A DNA stretch of 64,000 nt from Methanococcoides methylutens (GCF_000765475.1 NZ_JRHO01000013.1:62001-126000); one strand, 5' to 3'. Positions 10,222 to 19,615 are shown, numbered from the stretch's first letter. Program-made: numbers and translations. Notes: generated by a model not told the origin, from the sequence alone.

Positions 10222-10722
10222 TTGACAGATTTAAATGATCCAGTTGTCCGAGGATATCTGATACAATTAATGGGTGAAGAAGGGCTTGAGATGATCGAGA
10301 AGATGCCTGAGGGCGAGGTCACTGACGAGCAGATCGCCGAAGCAACCGGTGTTATGCTTAACATTGTCAGGAGAACACTTTTCATCATGAACGAGAACAA
10401 GCTTGCGATCTGCAGAAGGGAGCGTGATTCCAGCAGTGGATGGCTTACTTACTTGTGGCAGCTTGATCTTAGTGACATTGAATCCCATCTTGCAAAGGAA
10501 AAAAAGAAACTTTTCAAGAACCTTCAGTTGCGCCTTGAATCTGAAGAAGATAATGTATTCTACACATGTCCTGAAGGATGTGTAAGGTTCCAGTTCAATG
10601 ATGCAAGTGAATGTGAGTTCCTTTGCCCTGCATGCGGTGAAGATCTTATGTTCGAAGATAATTCACCTATGGTCGAAAAGCTTACAAAACGCCTTGAAGA
10701 GCTAAAAACCAGCAATCCATGA
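10222..10722 (+). CDS. tfe: Transcription factor E, alpha subunit (TFE)
   Basis: Archaeal homologue of the TFIIE alpha N-terminal half; it helps RNA polymerase melt the promoter. An N-terminal winged helix spans roughly residues 1-90 (with FIMNENKLAICRRERD). A C-terminal zinc ribbon follows with CPEGC at about 118-122 and CPACG at about 138-142. I chose TTG at 10222 because GGTGAT ends 4 bases upstream; a GTG at 10213 overlaps that site and is less likely. The stop codon overlaps the next gene's ATG by 4 bases (ATGA), so the HD protein is translationally coupled. Length is typical of methanogen TFE. Confidence 0.9.
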   Translation: MTDLNDPVVRGYLIQLMGEEGLEMIEKMPEGEVTDEQIAEATGVMLNIVRRTLFIMNENKLAICRRERDSSSGWLTYLWQLDLSDIESHLAKEKKKLFKNLQLRLESEEDNVFYTCPEGCVRFQFNDASECEFLCPACGEDLMFEDNSPMVEKLTKRLEELKTSNP

Positions 10723-11225
10723 TCTCACCTTCTGATGCCCTGGAACTTCTTGAGGAAGCAGGCTGTGCAGCGAACGTTATCCGCCATTGCCAGGTGGTTT
10801 CAAAGAAGGCGGTGGAAATTGCTGCTGCATACAGGGGATCGGGTAAGGATGTAGATCTCGGGATCGTGGAAGTGGGTGCCCTTCTTCATGATATTGGAAG
10901 ATGTCGTACTCATGGAATAAGGCACGCTCTGGAAGGGGCATCGATCGCAGAAGATCTTGATCTTGATCCCCGTCTTATACGTATTATAAGGAACCATATT
11001 GGTGCAGGTATAACCTGTCAGGAAGCTTCACTTCTGGGTCTTCCTGAAGACGATTACCTTCCTGTGAGCATCGAAGAGAAGATCGTGTCTCATGCTGATA
11101 ATCTTGTAATGGGGGAAGAAACTGTGACCATTTCAAGATGTATCCAGCGTATGAAGGACAGGGGGATGAGTGAAGATGCTATTGCCAGGGTTCAGGATCT
11201 TGAAGATGAGGTCGGAATTTATTGA
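10719..11225 (+). CDS. HD-domain protein, TIGR00295 family
   Basis: A 168-residue HD-superfamily phosphohydrolase. The metal-binding pattern is visible: an early histidine in VIRHCQVV, the HD pair in LLHDIGR, then RTHGIRH, RNHIG and SHADNLV. Such proteins hydrolyse phosphate esters of nucleotides; the substrate of this family is unknown. It overlaps the TFE stop by 4 bases and so is co-translated with a basal transcription factor, an arrangement I recall as common in methanogens. That linkage may reflect regulation rather than shared biochemistry. Confidence 0.8.
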   Translation: MISPSDALELLEEAGCAANVIRHCQVVSKKAVEIAAAYRGSGKDVDLGIVEVGALLHDIGRCRTHGIRHALEGASIAEDLDLDPRLIRIIRNHIGAGITCQEASLLGLPEDDYLPVSIEEKIVSHADNLVMGEETVTISRCIQRMKDRGMSEDAIARVQDLEDEVGIY

Positions 11226-11262
11226 TCTTTATATTGTCTTTTGAAAAATGACTATGGATAAA

Positions 11263-11273
11263 TTTATATATTA
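11263..11273 (+). promoter_or_regulatory. TATA box of the proteasome beta gene
   Basis: TTTATATATTA is the clearest TATA element between the HD protein and psmB. Archaeal initiation about 25 bases downstream would give a leader of roughly 65 bases containing the GAGGT ribosome binding site before the start at 11360. Confidence 0.55.
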
Positions 11274-11359
11274 AAATCACTAAAGAGATGTTGTATTGCG
11301 GGAAGCAAAACACATTTTTACCTATTGATTTTCTCGTTTTTTACTATGAGGTATAATTA

Positions 11360-11992
11360 ATGGATAATGATAAGCATTTAAAAGGCACAACTACTGTAGG
11401 TATAGTGTGCTCTGATGGAGTAGTCCTTGCTACTGAACAGAGAGCAACAATGGGGAATTTTATCGCCAGCAAGACTGCAAAGAAGATCTATCAGATCGAT
11501 GACCTTGTGGGAATGACCACTGCAGGTTCTGTAGGCGATGCACAGCAGATCGTACGTGTCATTAGTGTAGAATCCAAGCTTTTCAAGATGCGCAGGCAGG
11601 AGTCAGTCACCATCAAAGGTATTGCGACACTTCTCTCTAATCTTTTGAGCGGACAGAGATATTATCCACTTATGGTTCAGTTGCTTATTGGCGGATTTGA
11701 CAAGAACGGACCTGCAGTTTATTCACTGGATGCACTTGGAGGCAAGATCGAAGAGACAAAGGCAGTGTCAACAGGTTCAGGATCTCCTATGGCATATGGT
11801 GTTCTCGAGGACCGCTATAAAGATGATATGACCGTAGATGAAGGAGTTGACCTTGCAATACGTGCTCTTCACAATGCAATGAAGAGGGATTCCGCTTCCG
11901 GAGAAGGTATTGACGTCGTTGTGATCACAAAGGACAAGTATGAAAGACTTGATCAGGAAGAGGTTAAGGAAAAACGTAAAGCTCTATATTGA
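11360..11992 (+). CDS. psmB: Proteasome subunit beta
   Basis: The 210-residue catalytic subunit of the 20S proteasome. A 9-residue propeptide ending in Gly9 precedes the nucleophile Thr10 (GTTTVG), which becomes Thr1 after self-cleavage. The catalytic partners Glu17 and Lys33 of the mature numbering are present as Glu26 and Lys42 ([11 protein letters not shown]). The AGSVGDAQ and [14 protein letters not shown] motifs are intact. GAGGT precedes the ATG. It has its own TATA box and a downstream hairpin, so it is probably a single-gene transcript, although aCPSF1 follows within about 100 bp. The alpha subunit is not in the window. Confidence 0.95.
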   Translation: MDNDKHLKGTTTVGIVCSDGVVLATEQRATMGNFIASKTAKKIYQIDDLVGMTTAGSVGDAQQIVRVISVESKLFKMRRQESVTIKGIATLLSNLLSGQRYYPLMVQLLIGGFDKNGPAVYSLDALGGKIEETKAVSTGSGSPMAYGVLEDRYKDDMTVDEGVDLAIRALHNAMKRDSASGEGIDVVVITKDKYERLDQEEVKEKRKALY

Positions 11993-12000
11993 TTTTATGC

Positions 12001-12030
12001 AGACCAGATCCGTTCTTATGGGTTTGGTCT
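12001..12030 (+). terminator. Terminator between psmB and the aCPSF1 gene
   Basis: AGACCA and TGGTCT form a stem around an 18-base loop (with an extra T on the 3' side), followed by AATTTTAATATATTTTTTTT. The U-rich tract is also the kind of signal recognised by aCPSF1, the gene just downstream. Confidence 0.5.
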
Positions 12031-12095
12031 AATTTTAATATATTTTTTTTAAATTTTAACATTTTTTGACTTTTTTGAAATAGGAAGGCTATTTA

Positions 12096-14006
12096 ATGGC
12101 AATAGAAGATGTACTATCTGACCTAAAAAAGAAAATAGAAGAAAAGGTCCCTGATGGAACTACCATCACCAGTGTTGAGTTTGAGGGACCACAACTTGTT
12201 GTTTATACTGAGGATCCTAAAAATTTTGCAGATAATGGTCATATCGTAAGGAACCTTGCAAAAGCTCTTCGAACAAGGATAGTCGTTCGTCCGGACCCTA
12301 AGGTCTTAGTTCCTCCAGAGGATGCTATCGAAAAAATAAAAGATACCGTTCCAAAGGATTCCATTCTAACTAATTTTCACTTTGATCCTGATGTGGGAGA
12401 AGTGGTTATAGAAGCGGAGAAACCCGGACTTGTGATCGGTAAGCACGGAGAGACGCTCCGTGAGATCACAAAGAAGATCGGCTGGACACCAAAGGTTGTC
12501 CGCACGCCGCCTATCAAATCCCGAACTGTTAATAACATCAGGGAATTTATGCGAACCAACCACAAGGACCGTAAAGAGATTCTTAAGACCGTTGGTCGCA
12601 ATATTCACAGGGAATGTACCTCAAAGGATAAGTGGGTAAGGGTCACATCATTAGGAGGGTGTAAAGAAGTAGGAAGAAGTTGTTTCCTTTTATCAACTCC
12701 TGAGTCAAAGGTCCTGATCGATTGTGGTGTGAACGTTGGTTCAGACGACAATATGACCCCATACCTCTATTTACCTGAAGTACAGCCACTTAACCAGATC
12801 GATGCGGTTGTAATTACACATGCTCACCTTGATCACCAGGGACTTGTTCCTCTCCTTTACAAATATGGATATGAAGGTCCTATTTACTGCACATCACCTA
12901 CAAGGGATATGATGGTGCTCTTACAGCTGGATTATATCGATGTAGCTGCAAAAGATGGTAAAAGGATACCTTACGAGTCTTCAAATGTGCGTGACGGACT
13001 TAAACACACCATTGCACTTGATTTCGAAGAGGTCACCGATATTGCACCTGATATTAAGCTCACATTCCACAATGCCGGCCATATCATTGGTTCAGCCATA
13101 TCACATTTCCATATTGGTGATGGTCTTCACAATGTTGTTATCACCGGTGACTACAAGTACGGTCCGACAAGGCTCTTTGATCCGGCTGTCAACAAGTTCC
13201 CGCGTGTTGAGACCGTTATAACCGAATCAACCTATGGTGCATCCTCGGCAACACAGCCATCCCTTAAAGAAGCTGAGAAGAACCTTCAGCAGATCGTCAA
13301 AAAGACAATTGCCAACAATGGTATTGTACTGATCCCTGCGTTTGCTGTTGGAAGAAGCCAGGAAGTTATGATAGTTCTTGAAGATGCTATCAGGAAAGGT
13401 ATAATTGACGATATTCCTGTCTACCTTGATGGTATGATATGGGAGGCTACAGCAATCCATGCGACCTATCCGGAATACCTGAACAATAATCTCAGGAAGC
13501 TCATTTTCCAGAAAGGACAGAATCCGTTCCTTGCAGAATGCTTCAAGCCGGTAGATTCCCATGACCTTCGAAAGAAGATCATCAATGATCCACACCCATG
13601 TGTTATCCTCTCGACCTCCGGTATGATGAATGCAGGTCCTGTTATGGAATATTTCAAGGCATTTGCACCTGATCCTAACAACACTCTTGTGTTCGTCGGT
13701 TACCAGGCAGATGGTACACTTGGAAGACGCATTCAGAAAGGCTGGAAGGAGATCCCGCTCTCATCCAAGAACGGAGCTGAGGTTGTCCAGATGAATATGG
13801 ATGTACAGGTAGTCGATGGTTTCTCAGGTCACTCTGACAGAAAACAGCTGATGGACTTCTTCAAGAAGATGAAGCCACAGCCAGAGCGTGTTTTCACTGA
13901 GCATGGTGATGAACGTTCCTGCATTGATCTTGCAAGTTCATTGCACAAGAAGTATCGTCTTGAAACAAGAGCACTTACAAACCTTGAGACTGTAAGGCTT
14001 GTTTGA
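12096..14006 (+). CDS. Archaeal CPSF1 beta-CASP ribonuclease (transcription termination factor)
   Basis: A 636-residue KH-MBL-beta-CASP protein. Two KH domains occupy about residues 1-145 (GXXG-like loop in [12 protein letters not shown]). The metallo-beta-lactamase core has the zinc motif THAHLDHQG at about 240-248, with later ligands in [15 protein letters not shown] and SGHSDRKQ. Homologues (aCPSF1/FttA) cleave nascent RNA at U-rich sites and terminate transcription in archaea. The ATG at 12096 follows AGGAAGG. All catalytic motifs are intact and the length matches family members. Confidence 0.93.
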   Translation: MAIEDVLSDLKKKIEEKVPDGTTITSVEFEGPQLVVYTEDPKNFADNGHIVRNLAKALRTRIVVRPDPKVLVPPEDAIEKIKDTVPKDSILTNFHFDPDVGEVVIEAEKPGLVIGKHGETLREITKKIGWTPKVVRTPPIKSRTVNNIREFMRTNHKDRKEILKTVGRNIHRECTSKDKWVRVTSLGGCKEVGRSCFLLSTPESKVLIDCGVNVGSDDNMTPYLYLPEVQPLNQIDAVVITHAHLDHQGLVPLLYKYGYEGPIYCTSPTRDMMVLLQLDYIDVAAKDGKRIPYESSNVRDGLKHTIALDFEEVTDIAPDIKLTFHNAGHIIGSAISHFHIGDGLHNVVITGDYKYGPTRLFDPAVNKFPRVETVITESTYGASSATQPSLKEAEKNLQQIVKKTIANNGIVLIPAFAVGRSQEVMIVLEDAIRKGIIDDIPVYLDGMIWEATAIHATYPEYLNNNLRKLIFQKGQNPFLAECFKPVDSHDLRKKIINDPHPCVILSTSGMMNAGPVMEYFKAFAPDPNNTLVFVGYQADGTLGRRIQKGWKEIPLSSKNGAEVVQMNMDVQVVDGFSGHSDRKQLMDFFKKMKPQPERVFTEHGDERSCIDLASSLHKKYRLETRALTNLETVRLV

Positions 14007-14039
14007 AGCATCTAATAGAAAAAAAGGATATTGAAAGAA

Positions 14040-14690
14040 TTACCTGGGCGATTCGATATCGCTCAGGAATTCAATTAATTGTTTGTGATCCTGGATTATC
14101 TGGTCTGCTCTCTTAAGTTTTTCAGCATCCACATAGGTTGGAACTGCCACGCAGTAAATTCCTGCATTCTTTGCAGAATCTACGCCAAGAGGTGCGTTCT
14201 CGATCACAAGACAGTTCTCTTTTTTTACTTTTAATATTTCCATGGCCTTAAGGTAAGGTTCAGGATCTGGTTTTCCATTGTTAACATCGGCACCTGATAT
14301 CGTCACTTCGAAGATGTCCGGATAGAATTCATTTATCATACTATCAACGATCGGACGATCTGAACCGGAAACCACGGCAAGATGGAAATCGTTTTTAAGT
14401 TTCTTCAGTAGATTGTACATCCCGTCAAAAGGATCTATATTCTTCTTTTTTAAGAACAGTTCACGTTTTCGAACCCGAAGCTTTTCGATAATTTCAGGGT
14501 CTGCTTCACGACCGGCTTTTTTGAATATGAGCTTGATGACGCCGACGTGGTTTGAACCCTCAATGTCATAGATATCCTGTCGGACGATGTCAATACCAAC
14601 TTCAGAGAATGTGTGTACCCAGGCATCAGCATGGCATGGCATAGAATCCATAAGGACTCCATCAGCGTCAAATATCAGTGAATTTAACAT
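14040..14690 (-). CDS. HAD-superfamily phosphatase, beta-phosphoglucomutase-like
   Basis: A 216-residue haloacid-dehalogenase-fold phosphatase. Motif I is IFDADGVLMDS at the N-terminus, with catalytic Asp pair DAD. Motif II is VVSGSDRP and motifs III/IV are GKPDPEPYLKA and CLVIENAPLGVDSAKNAG. A helical cap lies between motifs I and II. In-frame ATGs also occur at 14717 and 14738. A TATATAAA at about 14752-14759 would start RNA near 14728, which excludes 14738, and family alignment favours 14690. It probably acts on a sugar phosphate; the substrate cannot be told. It is divergent from the small-gene pair that follows. Confidence 0.8.
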   Translation of the reverse strand: MLNSLIFDADGVLMDSMPCHADAWVHTFSEVGIDIVRQDIYDIEGSNHVGVIKLIFKKAGREADPEIIEKLRVRKRELFLKKKNIDPFDGMYNLLKKLKNDFHLAVVSGSDRPIVDSMINEFYPDIFEVTISGADVNNGKPDPEPYLKAMEILKVKKENCLVIENAPLGVDSAKNAGIYCVAVPTYVDAEKLKRADQIIQDHKQLIEFLSDIESPR

Positions 14691-14815
14691 GCATTTAAAA
14701 TCCGGTTGATCTGACATAAAGGTTGCCTGTTCTTTCATTCTTTTTAAGGTTTATATACCGGTTTTCGAAAGGATTAATAACTATACCAACCCACTTTATT
14801 AGTGAGGTGAAATGT

Positions 14816-14941
14816 ATGTCAAAGTACCATAAACGCGAGTCAGAACGTAAGGGTGAAAAGAAGATCGAAATTCTGGAAGACAAATTAATACACGAAAACC
14901 TCGAAGATCTCAAAGGAGAAGGCGGTGAAATACTAGATTGA
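14816..14941 (+). CDS. 41-residue charged protein coupled to a ubiquitin-like modifier
   Basis: A very short gene with a convincing start: ATG at 14816 preceded by GTGAGGTGAA. The product is strongly charged (HKRESERKGEKK at the N-terminus, then an acidic helix-like middle) and ends GEGGEILD. I do not recognise a family. Its TGA overlaps the TTG start of the next gene (TTGA), so the two are translated together. That coupling suggests a partner, adaptor or target of the ubiquitin-like protein. Ten of its 41 residues are Lys or Arg, so it could be a conjugation substrate, but that is speculation. Confidence 0.7.
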   Translation: MSKYHKRESERKGEKKIEILEDKLIHENLEDLKGEGGEILD

Positions 14942-15150
14942 GTCCGCAAGTAGAAGTGAAGATCTTCCCTGAAAGTCCGGAAGGACAGATCATAGATGTT
15001 CCCGATGGAGCAACCTATGAAGACCTGTTGAAAATTCTGGATATAAATCAGGAGCTAGTAATATTATTAAACAACGGTCAGGCTGTTCCCATTGATGGGA
15101 CAGTCGATGCCGGAACAATAACTATTCTCAGGGCGATATCAGGTGGCTGA
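14938..15150 (+). CDS. Ubiquitin-like small modifier / sulfur carrier (SAMP, ThiS/MoaD fold)
   Basis: A 70-residue beta-grasp protein ending in the diglycine needed for adenylation and thiocarboxylation or conjugation (LRAISGG). The interior pattern VPDGATYEDLLK...LVILLNNGQAV...DAGTITILRAISGG is typical of archaeal MoaD/ThiS/SAMP proteins. The start is TTG at 14938, overlapping the previous stop. Members deliver sulfur for molybdopterin, thiamine or tRNA thiolation and can be linked to lysines by an E1-like enzyme. No E1 gene lies nearby; a MoaE-containing fusion lies about 6.5 kb away, so a molybdopterin role is possible. Confidence 0.85.
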   Translation: MSPQVEVKIFPESPEGQIIDVPDGATYEDLLKILDINQELVILLNNGQAVPIDGTVDAGTITILRAISGG

Positions 15151-15174
15151 TACTACCCTGTAATATAATTCATC

Positions 15175-15216
15175 GCAGCAATATAATTCATTAACAATTC
15201 ATTTGAATATTGCTGC
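15175..15216. other. 10-bp inverted repeat downstream of the modifier gene
   Basis: GCAGCAATAT at 15175-15184 is perfectly complementary to ATATTGCTGC at 15207-15216, with a 22-base loop. It lies 25 bp after the modifier stop. It could be a terminator or mRNA-stabilising hairpin; no U-run follows directly. Confidence 0.5.
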
Positions 15217-15350
15217 AATGTAATGTATATGGTTGCAAGAGTTGCAAAGTATTTTGATAATATATAGTAATGTGATCGATGATCATATAAATCAAAAAAA
15301 GCAAAGCTGTTTTGAAACTTTCTTTCTTGCAACCAAAGAACACATCTAAC

Positions 15351-15380
15351 AAAAAAAACCCGGAAGGATCTAAATCCGGG
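15351..15380 (-). terminator. Intrinsic terminator of the winged-helix regulator gene
   Basis: On the minus strand CCCGGA and TCCGGG form a GC-rich 6-bp stem with a 10-base loop, followed immediately by eight T. It sits a few bases after the regulator's stop codon. This is the cleanest terminator in the window. Confidence 0.75.
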
Positions 15381-15386
15381 TGTTCT

Positions 15387-15761
15387 TTATTTGGCAAGAG
15401 TTTTCAGTTTGTTGATTATGCGCATTCTTGCTTCGTTTTCCTCACGGATCTTTTCTTCATAATGTTTAATGATCTTTGCAAAAGGAGTTTTTAAAGAATA
15501 GATCTTTGTAGGCCTTCCTTTGCCGGTCACCTTCTCATTATGGACTGAGATCCAGGAGTTCTCTCTCATTTCTCTCATTGCAACACTGACTTCGGGTTGA
15601 CGAAGACCTGTGCTCATTTCTATCTCCTGCGAAGAGGCTTCTTTCACATTTGATAGATATGCAATGGTCGTAGCAAGATTTCGTGTCATTCCAAGACTCT
15701 TGAGAGACTCAACGATCTCCTCGTTGGATTCACCCAATTGCTTTCCACCAAAGCTTATCAT
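15387..15761 (-). CDS. Winged-helix transcriptional regulator (ArsR/TrmB-like)
   Basis: A 124-residue DNA-binding protein. The winged helix spans roughly residues 17-92: SSQEIEMSTGLRQPEVSVAMREM reads as the helix-turn-helix and KVTGKGRPTKIYSL as the wing. A basic/acidic coiled helix (KIIKHYEEKIREENEARMR) forms the C-terminus and probably the dimer interface. I chose ATG at 15761, with GGTGGT 4 bases upstream; an in-frame GTG at 15770 overlaps that site. Two direct repeats lie just upstream and may be its own operator. The regulated pathway is unknown. Confidence 0.75.
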   Translation of the reverse strand: MISFGGKQLGESNEEIVESLKSLGMTRNLATTIAYLSNVKEASSQEIEMSTGLRQPEVSVAMREMRENSWISVHNEKVTGKGRPTKIYSLKTPFAKIIKHYEEKIREENEARMRIINKLKTLAK

Positions 15762-15781
15762 GTTTACCACCGTACCACTAT

Positions 15782-15803
15782 TGTAGAGTAATACTGTAGA
15801 GTA
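15782..15803 (-). promoter_or_regulatory. Paired 9-mer, candidate operator
   Basis: TACTCTACA (minus strand) occurs twice, at 15795-15803 and 15782-15790, with a 13-bp repeat spacing, 21-42 bp upstream of the regulator start codon. The position overlaps where the transcription start should be, which suits an autorepressor site. Confidence 0.5.
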
Positions 15804-15883
15804 TTTTCTACCCCCAATTAAAGATGTGTCATTATTATATTTAAACTGTGTGTGACGAATTAGGCAATTATGCAGAGATTATA

Positions 15884-15923
<40 letters not shown>

Positions 15924-16131
15924 ATAATATTTAATCTCCTTATTTTACATGTATATTTTTAAAGATCAGCCTTCAAGATCATCCCGTATTTCGTACAGGG
16001 TGACTACTATGGAGTAATTACTATGGTGGAGTTTTGTATGGAAACTCTGGTATGGAGATTTACTATGCAGATTTACTGTACAGATCTACTATTAGTCCTG
16101 GTGTGGAAATCTGTCAACTAACATAGATTAT

Positions 16132-17265
16132 TTAATAATTGGTCAACAGTACCAGTTTTTCCCCGATTATTTCCAGAACATTCTCTCGCATATTTTCAAA
16201 GCTGTCAAATCTTGCACGATCATTGCCATCGAAAAGTTTCTTGCGTATAAGTTTCCCGATAATATCATCCCATCCCGGCTCAAGTTGCAGAACAAGAGAT
16301 CCCGGATAAAAGTGTGCAGTGTGTGAAAAACCATCGGGGTCACCATCAGTGATCCCAATGACAGGAATATGCAACCTGTAGAGAATATCACCTGCTATTG
16401 CAGTCGTATCATCACCCACAGTGATGGCACATTTACATCCTTCGGCAAGTTCTATGGATCGCTCTGCCAGATGATCGATCAAAGTGGCCATGAGGGAAGA
16501 GCTGCTTTCATGTATTAATGTATGGCATTTTTTTGATCCGATCCCAACTTCAGGTAAACTGCGTCTTATAGCGCCGGTCTTAACCCAGGCTTTCCTGATA
16601 TCAAGTGGTTCCAAGGATTCGTACATATGCAGTTTCTCAAGTCCATGCTCTTTGATTATGCCGCCCTCTAATCCCGTTACAAAACCGTTTTCCACTACAA
16701 TGGATACATCCTCGGAAATAGCTTTACCAATGACGAATCCTTCGACCATGATAAGCTCGCCGGCATGAACCCCTCGTATCTTCCTCATAGTCTTTGAGCC
16801 TAGAGTCGAGATATCAACATCTCCGTGATCCTGACCTTCGGATACTGGCATTGCAAGCAGATCTCCCACTTTCGTTGCGAGACTGTAACCTTCATCGTTC
16901 CAGTAGATCACGCTGCTACCTTCACAGCCCGGGCTTTCTATCTGGATGATGGGGTTGAGGTTCCTGTCAGAAAGCCTGGACATTACAATACTGCCAAATT
17001 CAATCCCATTTTCTGGCGTTTTCCCATGATTGAGCAGGAAAACAGCATCACAGTTACCAAGAAGGGAATCAATGGCATTACTAGGTTTGAGGCTTTCCTT
17101 AATATCTATGAGATCTTCCATGTGTGCATCCATGACTGCGATCTTTCCCATTGTACCACCAAGCTTCGCAGTGACTTTCCCCATGCCTGAGAGAATCTCC
17201 AGTATATGTTTTGCATGACCGGAATCGATCACTTCAGGTCCGTGGATAACAACACCTATTTTCAT
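16132..17265 (-). CDS. DUF2117 domain protein of unknown function
   Basis: A 377-residue protein beginning MKIGVVIHGPEVIDSG, the conserved opening of the DUF2117 family of methanogens. It contains GKVTAKLGGTMGKIAV, a hydrophilic central domain, and near the C-terminus GDDTTAIAGDILYRL and IGITDGDPDG, which look like nucleotide- or metal-binding loops. I chose 17265 because the family starts there; an in-frame ATG at 17316 would add 17 unrelated residues. No good ribosome binding site precedes 17265. It stands alone, and I cannot assign a function. Confidence 0.75.
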   Translation of the reverse strand: MKIGVVIHGPEVIDSGHAKHILEILSGMGKVTAKLGGTMGKIAVMDAHMEDLIDIKESLKPSNAIDSLLGNCDAVFLLNHGKTPENGIEFGSIVMSRLSDRNLNPIIQIESPGCEGSSVIYWNDEGYSLATKVGDLLAMPVSEGQDHGDVDISTLGSKTMRKIRGVHAGELIMVEGFVIGKAISEDVSIVVENGFVTGLEGGIIKEHGLEKLHMYESLEPLDIRKAWVKTGAIRRSLPEVGIGSKKCHTLIHESSSSLMATLIDHLAERSIELAEGCKCAITVGDDTTAIAGDILYRLHIPVIGITDGDPDGFSHTAHFYPGSLVLQLEPGWDDIIGKLIRKKLFDGNDRARFDSFENMRENVLEIIGEKLVLLTNY

Positions 17266-17616
17266 GGTTAATACTTTGTAATGGACCGTATTTTTGGTTT
17301 TCGATGTGATCTCCAAACAATAAAATCAATACATTTATATTCGATGTAAACGAACTAAAATTAGGCAAAAGTCGAACTAATTATTATGAAGTATAAATCC
17401 ATCCCCTCTAAACTTCCGTCATAGACTTTTGCCTTTCATCTTATTCTGATTACTTCCTTTTAGAATAGCTTATACCATAATCTTTGAAATCGTTTTTATA
17501 CTATAAAGTAAAAGCTTTCAGCTCATTTCTTTATCAAAAAAGAAAAAATGCGAAAGATGTCAACATGAAGTTTATCAGTTAATTTTCTTCTATGTTGATC
17601 ATCTTATCTGCTGATC
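17266..17616. other. Intergenic region with a long-range inverted repeat
   Basis: No gene in about 350 bp. GGCAAAAGTC at 17364-17373 is perfectly matched by GACTTTTGCC at 17424-17433, 50 bp apart. CGAACTAA occurs twice (17351-17358 and 17373-17380). These lie upstream of the DUF2117 gene and downstream of the first symporter, so they could be operator sites or a distant RNA stem. Confidence 0.45.
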
Positions 17617-19203
17617 TTATTTTTTATAGCAGGTCGCAAGATGTTCTTCTGATGGTGGTTTTGTCATCAGGCTGACCGCAATGGCCACAATAGCTGAAAT
17701 AGGAGTGGCCACCAGTATCGGGTCAACAACTGTCCAGGTCCCGGTCAGGATCGTATCCATACCGAAAAGTGCCTGTGAAATGCCCAGTGGTACTGCCTCT
17801 TTTGCGTGGACAAATGTCAGCCAGAAAAGGCTGCTGAATGTACCGACCAGAAGACTTGCAATTGCACCCTGGCGGGTCATTCTCTTCCAGAAAAGAGCAC
17901 CTGCATACATGGGCAGGAAAGCTGCTGCACAAATTCCGAAGAATATTGCTGTTGCTCTTGCAATTATGCTAATAGGCAGGATGTATGCAAGTATCACACT
18001 CGCAATAATGGTAATGAAAATTCCCACTCTTGTCATAGTCACTGTCTGCCCGGATTTTCCTTTCATAAGGAACTCGCGATAGAAGTCGTGACCAATCGCA
18101 CTTCCCATTGTGTGGTACTGTGAACTCATGGTTGACATTGCTGCTGCAAGCAGGGTCACCATGAATATAATTACAAACAGGTCAGGCATGGCACTGTTGA
18201 TATATTCAGGAATGATAAGGTCCTGATTCCCACCTGCTGCGGCGATGGCTATCAGGCCATCTGTCTGGAAGAAATATACGTTGGAAAGTGAACCTACGAT
18301 AAAGGCGACACCTGTCATCATAAGGATAAAAGGTCCTCCCACAAAGACTGCCCTGTTGAGCGACTTCTTGCTGTTCACGGTCATGAAACGTACGGCAAGC
18401 TGTGGCTGTGCAAGAACGCCGATACCCACACCAAGCACCAGTGTTGAAATAAGTGTCCACCATATAGGCGAGCCAAACGCTGGCATTGAGGTCCATCCCG
18501 TATGTCCTCCTGCAGCCAGGCTATCGGGTACAAGACTTGCCATATTGGTAAGTGCCATATGGGCTTCGGTAATTCCTCCGAGCTTAATATATGTAAGAAC
18601 CAGAAGGACGGTCATACCAATGAACATCAGGGCTCCCTGCAAGGCATCGGTGTACATAACGGCAAGTAATCCTCCTGTAATAACATAAGCTGCAACAATG
18701 ATCGCAAGGATCAGGACTGCAACATCATAATTGATCCCCAGAGTGGTTTCAACAAATCTTGCTCCACCGATCAGGACAATTCCTGCGTAAAGAGGCATGA
18801 ACAACCCGATAATTGCTCCGGAAAAACCCTGTATGAAACGGGATTGGTATCGCTTTCCCAGAAGTTCGGGGAAAGTGACTGCTTTAAGGTTAGCTCCCAT
18901 ACTCCTGGTTCTGGATCCGAATAAAACGAAAGCAACAAAGATCCCTACAATTATAGTCATGGCAGCAAGCCACAAGAGACCCATTCCCAGGACAGCGGCA
19001 GCACCGCCAAACCCTACAATTGCCGATGTGCTGATGAATGCAGCACCGTAGGAGAGGGCAAGAATGACAGGATGCACGTTCCTTCCTGCCAGCATGTAGT
19101 CATCCACTTCCTTGGTACGCTTGTATGCAAGCCAGCCGCACCAGAAAACAACCATCAGGTAAATAAGTACAACAATTCCGAGAAGAGGTATACTCACTGC
19201 CAT
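17617..19203 (-). CDS. Sodium:solute symporter, copy 1
   Basis: A 528-residue integral membrane transporter of the SSS family with about 13 predicted helices. Family signatures include DDYMLAGRNVHPVILALSYG after helix 1 and the GGLLAVMYTDALQGALMF segment around residues 175-192. It imports a small organic solute with sodium; relatives carry proline, pantothenate or acetate, and the substrate here is not evident. Its ATG overlaps the stop of a 38-residue membrane peptide (TAATG). A close paralogue with the same arrangement lies just upstream, so the pair arose by duplication of the whole cassette. Confidence 0.88.
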   Translation of the reverse strand: MAVSIPLLGIVVLIYLMVVFWCGWLAYKRTKEVDDYMLAGRNVHPVILALSYGAAFISTSAIVGFGGAAAVLGMGLLWLAAMTIIVGIFVAFVLFGSRTRSMGANLKAVTFPELLGKRYQSRFIQGFSGAIIGLFMPLYAGIVLIGGARFVETTLGINYDVAVLILAIIVAAYVITGGLLAVMYTDALQGALMFIGMTVLLVLTYIKLGGITEAHMALTNMASLVPDSLAAGGHTGWTSMPAFGSPIWWTLISTLVLGVGIGVLAQPQLAVRFMTVNSKKSLNRAVFVGGPFILMMTGVAFIVGSLSNVYFFQTDGLIAIAAAGGNQDLIIPEYINSAMPDLFVIIFMVTLLAAAMSTMSSQYHTMGSAIGHDFYREFLMKGKSGQTVTMTRVGIFITIIASVILAYILPISIIARATAIFFGICAAAFLPMYAGALFWKRMTRQGAIASLLVGTFSSLFWLTFVHAKEAVPLGISQALFGMDTILTGTWTVVDPILVATPISAIVAIAVSLMTKPPSEEHLATCYKK

Positions 19204-19319
19204 TAGAGCTCCTCCTCCTCTTCATTCCATTTTAAAAGACCATATACCATACAACCAAGAGCGCTTACAACGCAAAGGACGTAAGCGATCCAGATCTGCG
19301 GGTCATCTATTCCTAACAT
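19203..19319 (-). CDS. Symporter small accessory protein, copy 1
   Basis: A 38-residue single-helix membrane peptide starting MLGIDDPQIWIAYVLC and ending in an acidic run, EEEEEL, after KWN. The ATG is preceded by GGTGACAATT. Its TAA overlaps the symporter ATG, giving obligate translational coupling. The same peptide precedes the second symporter, nearly identical in sequence, which shows the small frame is under selection. Small accessory peptides of this kind are annotated next to SSS transporters in methanogens; a role in assembly or activity is inferred. Confidence 0.85.
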   Translation of the reverse strand: MLGIDDPQIWIAYVLCVVSALGCMVYGLLKWNEEEEEL

Positions 19320-19615
19320 AATTGTCACCACGTTTTTTTATCAATATAAATCATGACAAATGTTAACAATGCTATACATTAAGGTTTCGTATGAAAAAAA
19401 GTATATATTTAGAATAAAATTGGCAGCTGTTCACAAAGTCTGAAGATATATACTATCAGGTATATAAAAAAATCAACCGGTAGTTACTGCGCTGAACTGA
19501 ATAGCAGCTCAGGTATTATCCTGCCGGTATTATGATGGATCAGGACAGCAACGATACTGTCCTTTTGTATGATCTGTCCACACATTTTCTTAATGTTTTG
19601 ATCAGCGAGTTACTC

